Source: Marthasterias glacialis
Taxonomy: Eukaryota > Echinodermata > Asteroidea > Forcipulatida > Asteriidae
Length of the DNA stretch: 64,000 nucleotides
NCBI GenBank assembly: GCA_911728455.2
Contig: OU452225.1
Span: 20,370,495 to 20,434,494, forward strand
Direction of reading: 5' to 3'
Positions 9,957 through 21,549 of this stretch are shown here, piece by piece (the stretch's first letter is position 1; the number at the start of each line of letters is the position of its first letter). The translations under genes and the position numbers were made by a program. The notes below the pieces were generated by a model. The model was not told where the DNA came from and did not search any database. It saw nothing but the letters and a program-made list of their open reading frames with translations.

Positions 9957-11085
9957 GTAAGTTTGATTTATTTTCCTCCTTACTGAATAGCCGAAAGAAA
10001 CTTCAAGTGGTACATCTCTTTAAGATAATTGAGGGTCCTAATTGAGTCTGCACTATCATTGTCACGTCCTTTATTTCAGTAATTAACATTTGCACGCTAT
10101 TTTGGGGAGACAAAATCCTAAAACTTAAAATACAAGATTAAGCACGAAAACCGCACGCATAGCATGCACGTATGCATAATTTGCAGGCGACATTCTGGCA
10201 CTATGTTGGGAAAAGTTTCCATATTATATATATCCTACTGCCACTTTCTAAGGAACTGTTTTAGATTTTTTAATAGAAGTTGCACTTTATTTCCCTTTTT
10301 TAATATTCCTCACGAGAAATTGGTAGCTAAAATTAAAAAGCTAACGGCAGAAATGAGTTACTGTAGATACACAAAATTGCTACAACTGAACTTTATTACG
10401 TTGAAGAACCAGTAACTGCATAGTACAACAGTGTAGATTAGATGTACATCGTAGTGTAGAATAGATCAGAATGAATTGAATGAATGAATGCAGACTATTT
10501 ATAAGAATTATTAACCCCGTTCAACTGTAAATAGGAACAATGAGTCAGTCAATAGTTTATATAAAAACATAAGAAAGAGACTAAGTTTCTTGGAAGTTTC
10601 TTGGAAGAAACTGACCTTCAAGTGACATAACACACCTGTTGTGTGTAGGTGGTTAAATAAGGAACTTGTGTGGGTGATCAGATGACCATGAGGTAGTGAC
10701 TGCATGTGTGTAATGGTCATAAAACATTTACGTGGAAACAATAGGAGTAATTCTCTAGGTGAAAGTGCAAGTAGGACAACATTGGAATCCCAGCTAACAC
10801 ACAACGTAACCACAACATTTCACAACGTTGTGGTTTGGTTGTCATAAGGTACTGATTTTACAACATTGTGACAACGTTGTAAGAACGTTAGATTGAAAGA
10901 ACGTGGTTGTATAAAGGTTGTATTTTGGTATTATTTGGAACGTTGTTGATGTGTTCCATGCAAGACGTTGTTAGAACGTTATATTTTGGTATTTTATACA
11001 ACGTTTTCTTTCGGGATCACAACAACGTTATATAAACGTTGTATATTGGTATTAATGTAACGTTGTCATTTTATCCAAGGCCTCT

Positions 11086-11790
11086 CGTTGTGGCAACGTA
11101 GGATGTTGGTGTTTTTATAACATTATATTAATGTTGCGAACGTAACGTAGTATTTACGTTTCCAGTAATGTTGTGGTTATGTTGCAAACACAACATAGTG
11201 AAGACGTAGTATTTACGTTTCCGGTTAACGTTGTAGTAATGTTGCAAACAAAACGTACTGACAACGTAGTATTTAGGTTTTCCAGTAATGTTGTGGTTAT
11301 GTTGGCAACACAACGTAGTGAAGACGTAGTATTTACGTTTTTCATTAACGTTGTAGTAATGTTGCAAACACAACGTACAGACGACGTAGTATTTAGGTTG
11401 TCCAGTAATGTTGTGGTTATGTTGGCAACACAACGCAGTGAAGACGTAGTATTTACGTTTTCCATTAACGTTGTAGTAATGTTGCAAACACAACGTTCCG
11501 ACGACGTAGTATTGAGGTTTAAAATTAATGTTGTGATGAAGTCGTAAACACAGCGTAGTGGGAAGACGTATTATTTATGTTTTTCATTAATGTTGTGGTT
11601 ATGTTGCAAACACAAGGTAGTGAAGACGTCGCATTTAGGTTTTCCATTTCTGTTGCGGCTTTTGTTGCAAACACAACGTACCAGTGAAGACGTAGGTTTC
11701 CTAACATTGTGGTTATGTTGCAAACAAAACGTAGTATAAACGTAGCACTTTGGTAATGTTGTGGTCATGTTGCAAACACAACGTACTAAT
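11086..11790. repeat. 60-bp tandem array with 120-bp higher order
   Basis: About 12 units built on GACGTAGTATTTACGTTT, then AATGTTGTGGTTATGTTGC and AAACACAACGTAGTG. Alternate units differ (GTTGTGGTTATG versus GTTGTAGTAATG), giving a 120-bp period. Because 60 is a multiple of 3, open frames of about 100 codons appear on both strands; they are products of the period and not evidence of protein. Confidence 0.85.
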
Positions 11791-11880
11791 GTAAACTGGG
11801 GTGGGTTGGGGTAGTGGTGGGACTGAGGCATACTATAGGGTTTCCATGTGTTCCATAATTAATGGAAAGGCCAGTTATTC

Positions 11881-11908
11881 TCCCCCACACCCCCACACCC
11901 CCACACCC
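11881..11908. repeat. (CCCCCACA)n microsatellite
   Basis: Three to four tandem CCCCCACA units on the plus strand, inside the 3.4-kb element. Confidence 0.8.
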
Positions 11909-12221
11909 CTCTGAAAAAAACTATTAAAAAAAACATATCAGCGAATAATACCCACAACAAAAAAACAAAAGAATCCCCGAAAAGAGGCCTATACAGAATT
12001 AAAAATGTTTACTATTTAAATTTCAAAAAGGTGATCACAAGGATGGGATGGAGCTGGTCGGACCCGGGAACTCCACACAAGATCCACCTATGGTACGAGC
12101 ATGGAGGAACACAATATTTTATTCCTCCATGGTACAAGCTAGTCACAAGAATATTGTGATTGTAATATACTTATAAACCCAATTATGGGAAAATTCACCT
12201 TTTGCATACCAACAACTTCGT

Positions 12222-12359
12222 CACACGAACCGTTGGTTATCGTTGACCAGCGTTCCACACGGCATACCAGTTTGCTTCATTGTATAGCAAGTCAACAAGT
12301 CATGCTGTTAATGGTAGGCTGTATCCAACGATGGTATACGATAACCAACGGCTCATGTG
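12222..12359. repeat. Imperfect inverted repeat around a 94-bp loop
   Basis: CACACGAACCGTTGGTTATC at 12222 and GATAACCAACGGCTCATGTG at 12340-12359 pair with two mismatches, and weaker pairing extends outwards. It is probably a small MITE nested in the larger element. Confidence 0.55.
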
Positions 12360-13804
12360 TTATACACGAACTTCGGCTGATGCCATGCGCGACACAGCAA
12401 CCATCATGGCGCCGACGATGTTTGGTGTCAGTCAGTGATGATAATTTTCATAAAATTCCACCAAAAGGAGGTAGCACATGTTGAATCATCGAGGGAAACA
12501 TTTTGCCAAAAAATCGCCAAAAGCCTCAAATCGAAAATTAATATTAAAGGTTTTGGCAATAGGGGCTAGGATAACTATAACTTCATCTGCATTGGACTGT
12601 ACAGTTCAAGTCCGAAAGGAAGTTACCAAAATTAACGATGGTTTTCACTGATAGCAAGGAACAATTTCGGTGGTTATTTTTTTCTGCTGTGTGGGGAGAT
12701 GCTCATTTTAATACGCAGTCACTGTTAAAAAAATGTCATCATTTTTTTGGGAACAATCCTTCTAAATATGGGTAACTTTCTTGTTAACTCACGTTGTAGA
12801 CAAGGGAACCGGCAAGGCTGGACCAATTCCCCTTATAGCGATCACGGTGGGATTCATCAAATAAACTCTCAGCGAAGTTCAATGCACGTTTCGTGCTCTG
12901 TCTACATGCCTTTGCTTATGAGAATTTGAACTTGGCCGCAGCCGCCGTTTTGATAGAAACACATTTCATTAAGGTTAATGGGGTGCACTTTAGTAGAAAG
13001 ATATGCATGACAAAGAAATAATCATTATGCCGTACGTCGCTTCCATAGCAACTTCTGTCTGAACCGTCCCAATCCACCCAACCCCACAGCTCTTGGACTG
13101 TTTTTCATGCTAATTGTAATACCTTTCGGTAAATCATGCATAAAAAAATCATGTTTTTCGATTATTTTGCAGAATACAACGTTGGTAAAACGTTGTAGAA
13201 ACATTGTATAGAGACAGTGCATAAATTTGCATAGTCATATACTATAGATCGCAAGTCCCATTCGAACCTAATCCACCATTTGTTTTAATGAAATATTCAA
13301 TGAACCACCAATTGGGGGTTACTTTCAGATAGTTTAAATCTAGTTTCGTAAAGACAAATATAGATAGGATACACCTAGCATGATTAAACTCACATTTTTT
13401 GACAATGGTGGGTACTAATTATTAAAACAATATTTTGTAATTACCCACCATGGCAACTTAGCCATTGGAAATACGCTACATAATTATATACAAGTTCCTC
13501 ACCATTTAAGTATAGTAAGCATGAGGACACAGTCGTGTGACCATAGAGCAAGGACGGTGTGATCAAGGTAAGATAATCGTGGTAGACTATTGTGAAAAAA
13601 TTAATGTTGTAGAATAAACATTTACTAATATAGTGTAATAAGTAAAACACAATATATACAATTTGTAATATAATATGTACAGTATGATGTCATAATTACA
13701 ATACAAATAGTATAAGTAACTTGTAGTTTACATTCGGTAGGATCCAGAAAGTGTATGGACCATACTATATACAATTGATAATTAGTTTTTTAACTGACTT
13801 AATG

Positions 13805-14140
13805 TATCCGTAAACGTTGTCACAACGTGCTAGACACGTGACCAAAACGTTCCTGAAATGTGTCGGGGACGTCTTCTTTACGTAGTTGTATAACGTTCTT
13901 AAGACGTAAATGGGAGTCGACAAACTTCCGTTGCTACAACGTAATGTAAATAACGTAATGTAAATAACAAACTCTGGTACGTTCTCACAACGTTGTCAAC
14001 ACGTGACACACGTGTCAAAATTCACGTCCCTAAAACGTAGAGGGAACGTCGTCATTACGTCGACGTATAACGTTCTATATTACGTAAATGGTAGTCGACA
14101 AAGTTTCGTTGCTACAACGTTATACAAATAACGTTGTTGG
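13805..14140 (+). repeat. Two ~170-bp subrepeats in the right arm
   Basis: Both units share CACGTGAC, ACGTATAACGTTCT, ACGTAAATGG(G/T)AGTCGACAAA and CGTTGCTACAACGT. They are tandem and part of the right arm of the 10787-14195 element. Confidence 0.6.
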
Positions 14141-14539
14141 CACTTAAGTCTGACGTCCTCACAACGTTGTAAAAACGTGAAATTGTTAGCTGGGATGTAA
14201 TGATAAAAACTTTAAAGCATGATATTTATTGAGTATAAGGAAAATTGAAAATAAGTAATTCTGTGTCCATAACTGTTAATTTTTTTTGGAATGCTACAAC
14301 CTTAATTTAAAACAAGAAAATTCAAGCAGACATTTCATCGCGCAGCCGGCACTTTTGCGCATTCTCATGCCCAAAAGAACTGAAATGGCATTTAGCGTGT
14401 AGCGTTGTTAAGCCCAACGTATACGTAAAAATGGCTTATTTTTCATGATTTCCACACTTTGTAATCGTTCAAAGTGCCTGTTCCACTCTGTTTACATTCT
14501 GTCAACCTTTCTGGACAGGTAAGGATATAATTTGACCGA

Positions 14540-14640
14540 GACCCAGTAACTTGGGCGCTGTACTCCTTTGTTAACATTCGGTCGTACTACCGATAATGTC
14601 AAAATCGCAAAAAGGAGTACAGCGCCCCAGTTACTGGGTC
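14540..14640. mobile_element. GACCCAGT-family MITE, full copy 1
   Basis: A 101-bp near-palindrome. The left 27 bases starting GACCCAGTAACT and the right 27 ending AGTTACTGGGTC pair with one mismatch. The loop contains GATAATGTCAAAATC. It carries no coding capacity, as expected of a miniature inverted-repeat element mobilised in trans. Confidence 0.8.
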
Positions 14641-14861
14641 TAAATATGACCTAAATTAAGGGAGATAAAGTGGCAACTGGATACAGCATTTTAGCCCTAT
14701 GTTGAGTGGCATTAAGTCATTGTAAGTGGCAGAAACACGTACATACAAAGAAAGGTATCAAAATTAAAAGAACACATAACAGTGTGACTGTGAGGACCCA
14801 GTTGCGTAGTAATGACTGGGTTGGTCGATGGCCGCTGTTTATGGACCAAGCCTAGAGTGTA

Positions 14862-14910
14862 GAAGACCCAGTATTATTTTGACGCTATCGGTCGTACTGG
14901 CACCCCAGTA
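14862..14910. mobile_element. GACCCAGT-family MITE, fragment
   Basis: AGACCCAGTATTATTTTGAC followed by CTATCGGTCGTACTGGCACC matches parts of the 14540 element (GACCCAGT, GGTCGTACT). The outer arm is lost. Confidence 0.5.
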
Positions 14911-14942
14911 AGGTACTGTAGTATTGCTGTGATGAAGTGGAT

Positions 14943-15330
14943 TTAAAACAAATGTGTGATACCCTGTTCTAAAAAATATTGCCCAAATAGACCTATTAAG
15001 TGACCCAAGTCACGTGACATGTGCTGCAGTGGTATTAAACATATGTAAACAAACACGACATCTTCCATAGGAAAGTGCAGTACAGTACATGATGATTGTT
15101 GCATTTGATAATTCGATCGAGGCTTTTCTTTCTTGAAATCTGTTAAAAATATTCCAGAGTTTGTACCAGAGACCTTCGAGTGGCTGAATAAAGCAAGTAT
15201 AAAGGACAGTTCCAGCAAGTCTTGGAAACTCTACAAGGAACGTACAGTACGGTATATGTTCACAGTGCTGTAGTACTACATGTAGTTGCACAACAAAACG
15301 TTCGGGTCTGACGACCGCGATCACACACTT
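14943..15330 (-). other. Overlapping unassigned minus frames, probably noncoding
   Basis: Frames of 91 and 104 codons overlap here in different phases. Neither resembles a family I know, composition is like the flanks, and no splice-bounded core stands out. I see nothing else between 14640 and 15930. Confidence 0.15.
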
Positions 15331-15934
15331 TTCAACACAAGACTTTTACAGTTGAAGCTGAAATCATCCAAAGAAAAGGCTTTCCAAAACTATGTGATTC
15401 CTTTCTCTATTCATTGAAATTCTGTAAGGCTAGGTATAAATGCTCATTTTTCCAACGTCCTTTACGTTGTTTTTTTTACAAGGGTTTCTGCTTTGGAAGG
15501 ATTTAGAAGGTAGGGCTATCAGGTTGTACTTGACACAAGAGGGTTCAGGTCATATGCGATTAGGCTCAAATGTAATTTAGAAGGATTTGGGCTGTTGTGG
15601 AAGGGGATTGTGATAGTGTTCATGTATCACTCATAAGAAACACACATGCCTGGCCCCAGCAGTTAAATCACAAGTCAACCCCCTTTCTGTCAGGTAGGAG
15701 GATTTCAAAGGATTTGGGTACTTTTGTTTCTCTTCTTCCTTTCTTTGGGAAAGGAGTTGTTTCAGTTAATCTCTGAATGTAAAAGAGTAATTAGGCACTC
15801 ATTTTGTCCATAACCGCTCATGCAAAGAGCCATATGGTGGACAACTCTCTTTATAGTGAAAGACGGGTATTTTCAACTTGAATCAAAGTGAAGTTTGCTC
15901 CAATTTCACTCAAAAAAAGGTAATACACAGTCGT

Positions 15935-16262
15935 TGTGTGCCCAGAAGAAGGTCGTAAGGCTGTACAACCTTTTTCCGGGCACACAAATGTACAACTTTT
16001 TGCCCCAGCAGAAGGTCACAAGCAGTAACATGGCTCTTTTGAAAAAAGTAGGGCATAACTGTTGTATATTTTGTTGCTATAATTATATCCAATACACGTT
16101 GTTCCATTCTAGATGCATAATTTAACCTTCCTGAATAACTTAAACTAGTGGGAAAATGACCAAACTTGTACACTTGGTTTTCTTGAAACACAATTTGGGA
16201 TAGTTAATTGCTTACGACCTTTTGCCGGTCACACTTTCGTTATGTCCTTCTTCCAGGCACAT
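15935..16262. repeat. Possible inverted-repeat element with AAGGTCGTAAG ends
   Basis: GCCCAGAAGAAGGTCGTAAG near 15940 has an imperfect inverse at 16211-16259 (CTTACGACCTTTTGCCGGTC and TCCTTCTTCCAGGCAC). A direct variant, CCCCAGCAGAAGGTCACAAG, lies near 16003. Decayed; boundaries uncertain. Confidence 0.3.
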
Positions 16263-16761
16263 GACGCAGTGAGTTTCACTCTCAAAAGAACCAAACTGAC
16301 AGTCTGACACCATTCGCGTGAGAGAGTGGAATTTTTACTCTTTTGCATATAACTAGAGTACTTGTTTATCCAATTAAATGATACAAGATTATTTGATGAA
16401 GTTCCTGGTTAATTTGTTATTCTGTAAAGTTAATTTGTTTGTATTGCATGGAAATTGTCTCAGACCTTGGAACTTAAAATCCAAAGCTTGGGGACTTTCC
16501 CTGATTTATTTTTGGGGATTTATTTTTAATTTTATTTTGAGAGAACATCAATCAATTAAGCTGGAAATTGTGCTGTAATCTCAGTACAGACAGACTTTGG
16601 GGAAAGTTCCAATAATGTTTTTTTTTTTTAATGCAATCATTGGCCCTAATTTACTTTGCTTTGGGAGGAACCAGGAAAACGAAACAAAATTGGATACTTT
16701 TCAAGAAAAACTTGAGATGTTTAGTCTAGTCATTAGAGAGCTTCTAGATCCCAAAGTATGA

Positions 16762-16921
16762 GATTGGTAATAGACCAATCCATTAAACCCTGCCTTTGCT
16801 GTACTGACCAATCACAGACAAGATTGCACAACCGAAAGTCTGACAAAAGTCTGACAAACTCGTTACCATATGGTGCGCTTACACATTGGGCGGAGCTTAA
16901 TGGATTGGTCTATTATCAATC
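16762..16921. mobile_element. 160-bp MITE with 25-bp inverted ends
   Basis: The 25 bases from 16762 (GATTGGTAATAGACCAATCC...) and the 25 ending at 16921 are inverse copies with a single mismatch. The interior repeats CCAAT/TGACCAATCACAG words and GTCTGACAAA twice. No target duplication was clear. Confidence 0.8.
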
Positions 16922-16984
16922 CCAAAAATTGATTTCAATCTAAGCTCACTGATTATAAAGTTAATTTTTGGATTCAACAAAGAT

Positions 16985-17060
16985 AAGGGGTAAGGGGTAA
17001 GGGGCAAGATGTTCCACAGGGATGCAGCATCCCCCCTTTGTCCCCCCCCCCCCCCCCGGC
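16985..17060. repeat. GGGGTAA triplet, poly(C) and GTGGCGTAGCC end
   Basis: AAGGGGTA occurs in tandem, followed by a run of 16 C at 17042-17057. On the minus strand the poly(G) is preceded by ACAGTGGCGTAGCC, a start seen in many invertebrate repetitive elements. That last point is general knowledge and was not searched. Confidence 0.5.
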
Positions 17061-17242
17061 TACGCCACTGTATACAAGTGCACTGTATGAGATTTTCAAT
17101 TGCAAACATCCTCCTTAAAGATAGCAATTAAATAAACAAAAGTAAAGGAGGAAATGTTTTAGGTCTTCTAAAAATGTTTCTGGTCTGCAGTGAAATGTCC
17201 GAGCTACAAGTTGTTTGGTCTGTAGGAGATTTTATTGCCGTG

Positions 17243-17340
17243 TCATGGCCGAGGAGTTTAGTGCATCGAGCTCAAGTTCTGGTGGCTAAGTCATTGGGAT
17301 GTTGGTACATAATAGTCGTCCGACGCCCGTAGTGCGTGGC
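17243..17340 (+). pseudogene. Degraded tRNA-like SINE head
   Basis: TCATGGCCGAGGAGTTTAGTGC resembles a tRNA-Leu/Ser A-box region and TTCTGGTGGCTAAGTC follows as in tRNA-derived SINE heads. The expected GGTTCGAATCC B box is not preserved, so this would be an inactive remnant. Confidence 0.3.
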
Positions 17341-18471
17341 TAAAAAAACCTCTTTTTAGTAGAATCCTGTTAATATATGAAACAGAGATGTGATTTAAAT
17401 TAATGCCACAACATACTACTTTAAATAAAGGGGCTGATTAACTAATTCATCGCTTAACGAAAGTAAAATCGACTGTTTTCGAACTCACTCTGTGTCACGG
17501 CCTATGCTTTTACACGTATTTTTTCATCAGCTGTATGACGTCATACCCGATAGGGGTCACGTGACCGCATGTAAACATTGTCGCGCAATCGGTCTATTGC
17601 CCACCCTCGGTTCTCGTCAACTTTTATGTTCAAATGGATTAGAAGTATTCATGAATAACCAACGACATTAAAATGAAGGGTAGTATTAAAATCATGCAAT
17701 TGTGCTGGTTGCTCAGCTCATCAGTGATGTTCTTAGTTCAATCTTTGTCAAAGAAGTAACTTGATACTGTTTTTACTGTTTTTTATTATTATAAATGCAA
17801 AAAATGGTTAATGGCCTCATGTTTTGACCCTAGCAGAGTCCGAAAAAGACTGTAATGGCTAAGGACTTTTGGCGTAACGGCCGTAGCCACACTGCCGAAG
17901 CAATAATATATTTTGGTGCAGGGCGCCCCCTAGGGGCGCGCTCGCACTCTCGCGCGCTCTGGCGCCAAGTCGAATGCATACTTCAAAATGGAGGCAGGCC
18001 TGCAGGAGTGTTTTACGCTACACTACACGAGGCTAAATTAAAAAATAGTCAAAACTGAATGTACTCGTAACCCATTAACATGTGAGTATTGCACTTTTTA
18101 CAACACATACTGTGACAAACTGTTGGTTTAGTGAACATTTCAAACAACACTTTGTTTATATTGGTATTCTACCGGTGTGAAGTTGGTTGCTCATTTGACG
18201 TTTGATGTTCGAAATTCGAATGTCAAACAAGAACCAGTTCCCGGTTTGACAATTCAAATTTGTGCACAGAAGAACCGATGGAAAATTTATTTCGTAGAAA
18301 GAAGCACTTTTCACATGTCCAGACCCCATTGGCCGGGCACCACGGCTACCTACGGAATTGAAGAGGAAGATCCGTTGAACACACCCATGGTGATGGTCAT
18401 CTTTACCCTGCCCATAGGGTTTTAATATTTTTTATTCAATTTTGAAAAGTTATTAATTAATATTTTGACGT

Positions 18472-18589
18472 AGACCCAGTGGGCCTATTACAGGGGGGCT
18501 GAACTCCTTTTCTGAGATTTTGACATTATCGGTCGACCGATAATGTCAAAACCTCAAAAAAGGAGTTCAGCCCCCCAGTTACTGGGTCT
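18472..18589. mobile_element. GACCCAGT-family MITE, full copy 2
   Basis: A near-palindrome from AGACCCAGT to ACTGGGTCT. The inner arms ATTTTGACATTATCGGT and ACCGATAATGTCAAAA meet at the centre. The left arm carries about 8 extra bases relative to the right. Same family as 14540-14640. Confidence 0.8.
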
Positions 18590-18594
18590 TGTAA

Positions 18595-19930
18595 GGCCAT
18601 ACAAAAAAAGTGTTCTGTTTCCGGTTACCCGACCGACCCTAATTTTACGGCGCGACCCTAAACATTTACCTTTTTCGGCGGCTTAAAATAATGAATTAAT
18701 TAAAATGAAAAAAAATAAAAATAAATAAAATCACAAATAAATACACAAAATGGAGATCGACTTAGTCACTATGAAATGAACATGAAAATAAAGTGGTCGT
18801 AGTTCGTGCGTCGACACCGTGGTCGGTAAAACATCAACCCAAGCCGTAAAACGAATCTAGCTCCCCGTCCGTAGCGTTTACTGTGCTGCGAACGACAGTA
18901 ACACATTAGTCGCTATGATGAGTCCCTCTCATTCACTCTGCATGTGGCAAATTTTTCTTTGCCAAATAACATTTATTACAATCACATTCAGTCTTTTTTG
19001 CACCCTGTACTGAATTCTATGAAATCATCAAACAACAACATGAACAAATAAAGGATAGAAAACATACCTGAAACATAGCAATGATTTATTTCTTATTAAA
19101 AATAGCCATCAGAAAAGAAAAATAAATTTAAAAGCACACCGAAAGCTCGGTGCGCAGGGGCCGGTTACTTGCGTCATGTCTTTCAGTTTTACAATGACGT
19201 CCGTGCTTGAACGCCTGAAAGATTTGGACGTGCAGTTGATGATCATTGCTCATTGCGTGAGCGAACTGCACATCCAATCAAATCCAGTGCGCACTGTTGC
19301 ACGTGCTTCGTGTGTGGAGCACGCGTCACGTGTTATCTTCGCAGCATCGTTTTCAAAATAATCGGTCCCCGCTCGTTGTTCAAACGAGGCAAGTTCGTGT
19401 AGCGGCAGACAAGGCTGCTGTCTATGTGGAATCGTCCGCGTTCTGCCAAAGGTTTTTAAAGAATTTTCAGAGCGTGGGTGACTGATTTTCTGTGTCTATT
19501 TTGTGTTTCATGTGAACAAAATTCAAATGACAAGGATCTATTTGTGAGTTATATATATAACCAATATGGAATGCATTTCGTTCGGGCATTGTCGCTGAAT
19601 ATCACTCGATGAAATCTGGCTTTTCCATTTTACTCGGCTTGTATCGCTTCGCCTCGTGCTGAAATGGAAAAATCTAGATTTTGCCTTGCGTTTTTTCCCC
19701 AAACTTACTCTTTCACTTAGTGGCGGCCTGAACAGGAATTGCACGGTACGTTTACTTTAGTATAAGGGGTTAAATAAAAATATAAATGAGGCATTAACCT
19801 ATTGTATTGTATTGTATTTTAAATCAATATTACCAACAATAAAAAACTGTTAAAAAAAAAAATTTCCCGACCTACCGACCCTATTTTGAAATGGCATGTA
19901 ATCGGAAACAGAACATTTTTTTGGAAGGCC
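18595..19930. mobile_element. 1.3-kb PIF/Harbinger-like non-autonomous element
   Basis: The left end GGCCATACAAAAAAAGTGTT...TGTTTCCGG and the right end (inverse GGCCTTCCAAAAAAATGTTC...GTTTCCGA) form roughly 30-bp inverted ends. The flanks are TAA on both sides (GTAA before, TAATAG after), consistent with the 3-bp TWA duplications of PIF/Harbinger. Inside, frames of 61-68 codons have no recognised transposase or Myb-like domain. A GAAAGAGTAAGT donor-like word lies on the minus strand near 19712. Superfamily assignment is inference from ends and flank. Confidence 0.6.
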
Positions 19931-19942
19931 TAATAGTACCGT

Positions 19943-20004
19943 ACTGGGGCGCAGTTTTTTAAAAGATTTTGACATTATGATTATCTGTTGTACTAGTGCC
20001 CCAG
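19943..20004. mobile_element. GACCCAGT-family MITE, core fragment
   Basis: TACTGGGGCGCAG, then GATTTTGACATTATGATTAT and GTACTAGTGCCCCAG, match the inner part of the 14540 and 18472 copies. It begins just past the right edge of the Harbinger-like element. Confidence 0.5.
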
Positions 20005-20902
20005 CATGAAACATATAGCAACTGGACCGGCTGTTGGTTTTAATTCATCAGACATGTCAGAGAGAGGCTGTTTGAGGGACACAAAATTAAGAAACTGGTA
20101 CGCACTCACAACAATCAAGAACCTCATAGGCCCATTTAAATAGTTTGTCAGTTGTTATGCCCCTATCTGTGTGCTTGAGAAGCAGTATAGGTCAAGCTTA
20201 AACAAACTTTGAGGCGTCATGTAGCACTTGTTCTTTAAAAAGGGGTAGTTGAAAGGGAAGGGGATGGAGGGAGTAAAAAAGAAAAACGGTTTAGAATGTG
20301 AAGAAAGGAAGGAATACCAGCTGCCTGGAGGCTTTTCTGCCCAATCAATCTTTGGCAAGCTTTTTCTGACAATGTAAGTGCGAGAAACTTGAAACTGTTT
20401 CCGGCGCCAGCCACAGAAAATTGCAGACGCAAACGTTGTGAAGTAGGCCTCTTGGCTTTGGTGTGGTTTAACAGTAGGTAATTAACCATTCCATGACTGT
20501 TTTGGTATTCTAAAGCCGCGTTTGCATTGGATTAATATTTTAACCGAGACCATGGGTAACTTCCAATGGGTAAATCTTACCGGTGTCTGCACTTGGATTG
20601 TTTGACGTGGGTAAACTAACGGAGACAATGGATCTTTGGTAGGAAGTAAAGGCTAGAGGTGTTTTGATCTGGTTGTTGTGAGTATTAAGAAACCCAAAAT
20701 TCCCTCGGGTCATTCCATGCCAACTCACCTGGTGGGTTGGCAGTGACAGGCTCAGATTTTGCTAATTTTATTTTAAAAACCATCCTCTATGGGTGCAATG
20801 AACACACACAAAATTTCAGATTCTTACTCCTTATTTCTAACTGCATTAATGGCTGATTGCGATACCCTCATCGCTCACTAAATTGAGCTGTAAAACATTT
20901 CA

Positions 20903-21503
20903 TCACTGACACCATGAAGTAGCACACACGTACATACCAGTAAAAAGTAGCACTCGGAGAAAACAGCATCTAAAGCTGAACGATTTTTAAAACATCACTA
21001 CCCTTTAGAATTACAGAGTGTTTTCAACTGGTTTTCTCATTGTGGATTCTGGATGCTTTGAACTTGATAAATATACTGCTTTTGTCCGCTTTGCATTTTA
21101 AATTAACTAGCAATAAAGGAAAAAAGGTGCGCGCTACTTCGTGAAACCGAAAAAGAAGCAAAATAGACTATTTCCGATTTCACGAAGTAACACTCTCCAA
21201 TGTATTAGTAATGCAAACTTGTGCGCGCGTGAAATCGTTTTGTTCACAAGTCATTTGAGTATGGTGCGCGCCGTGCATTTCAATGGTAAATGTTACTTGT
21301 GTGCTTGTTCGTGAAAACAATGATTGTCAATTTCGGGCAAATGTTGCCATACATAATTATTATAACTAAAAAAGTAAAGCAAGTGAAGTTTTGAAACTTC
21401 ATGAAATTGTAGGGCATGACGAATGTTGTATAAAAACGTAAAAAATAGAAAACCGAAAAAAATATGGTTTTGTACACAAGGTGCTACTTCGTGGTGTCGG
21501 TGA
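20903..21503. mobile_element. 600-bp element with 23-bp ends and internal TACTTCGTG copies
   Basis: TCACTGACACCATGAAGTAGCAC on the left pairs with GTGCTACTTCGTGGTGTCGGTGA on the right (21 of 23). Two more copies of the end motif lie inside, one in each orientation (GCTACTTCGTGAAACCG near 21129 and TTTCACGAAGTAACAC near 21178), giving a nested-palindrome layout. No transposase is visible. Confidence 0.65.
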
Positions 21504-21549
21504 CGATTTGTACTACATGACAAGCTTTGTATCCAGTCAAGCTGCATGC

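Larger units (their letters stand above)
10787..14195. mobile_element. 3.4-kb AACGTT-rich element with 13-bp inverted ends
   Basis: The left end reads ATCCCAGCTAACA and the right end TGTTAGCTGGGAT, perfect 13-bp terminal inverted repeats. Both arms are dense in AACGTT/CAACGTTGT palindromes: the left arm is 10800-11790 and the right arm 13805-14180. The interior (11840-13790) has no recognisable transposase; its frames of up to 99 codons are unconvincing. I could not define a target-site duplication. It looks like a non-autonomous DNA transposon built of tandem subrepeats. Superfamily unknown. Confidence 0.7.

Noticed and set aside
11128-11547. Overlapping 100-124 codon frames on both strands
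   Set aside because: The 60-bp tandem period is divisible by 3, so any stop-free unit stays open in several frames; the peptides are simple repeats.
15010-15324. 104-codon minus frame
   Set aside because: Overlaps another frame in a different phase, composition matches the flanks, and no family resemblance.
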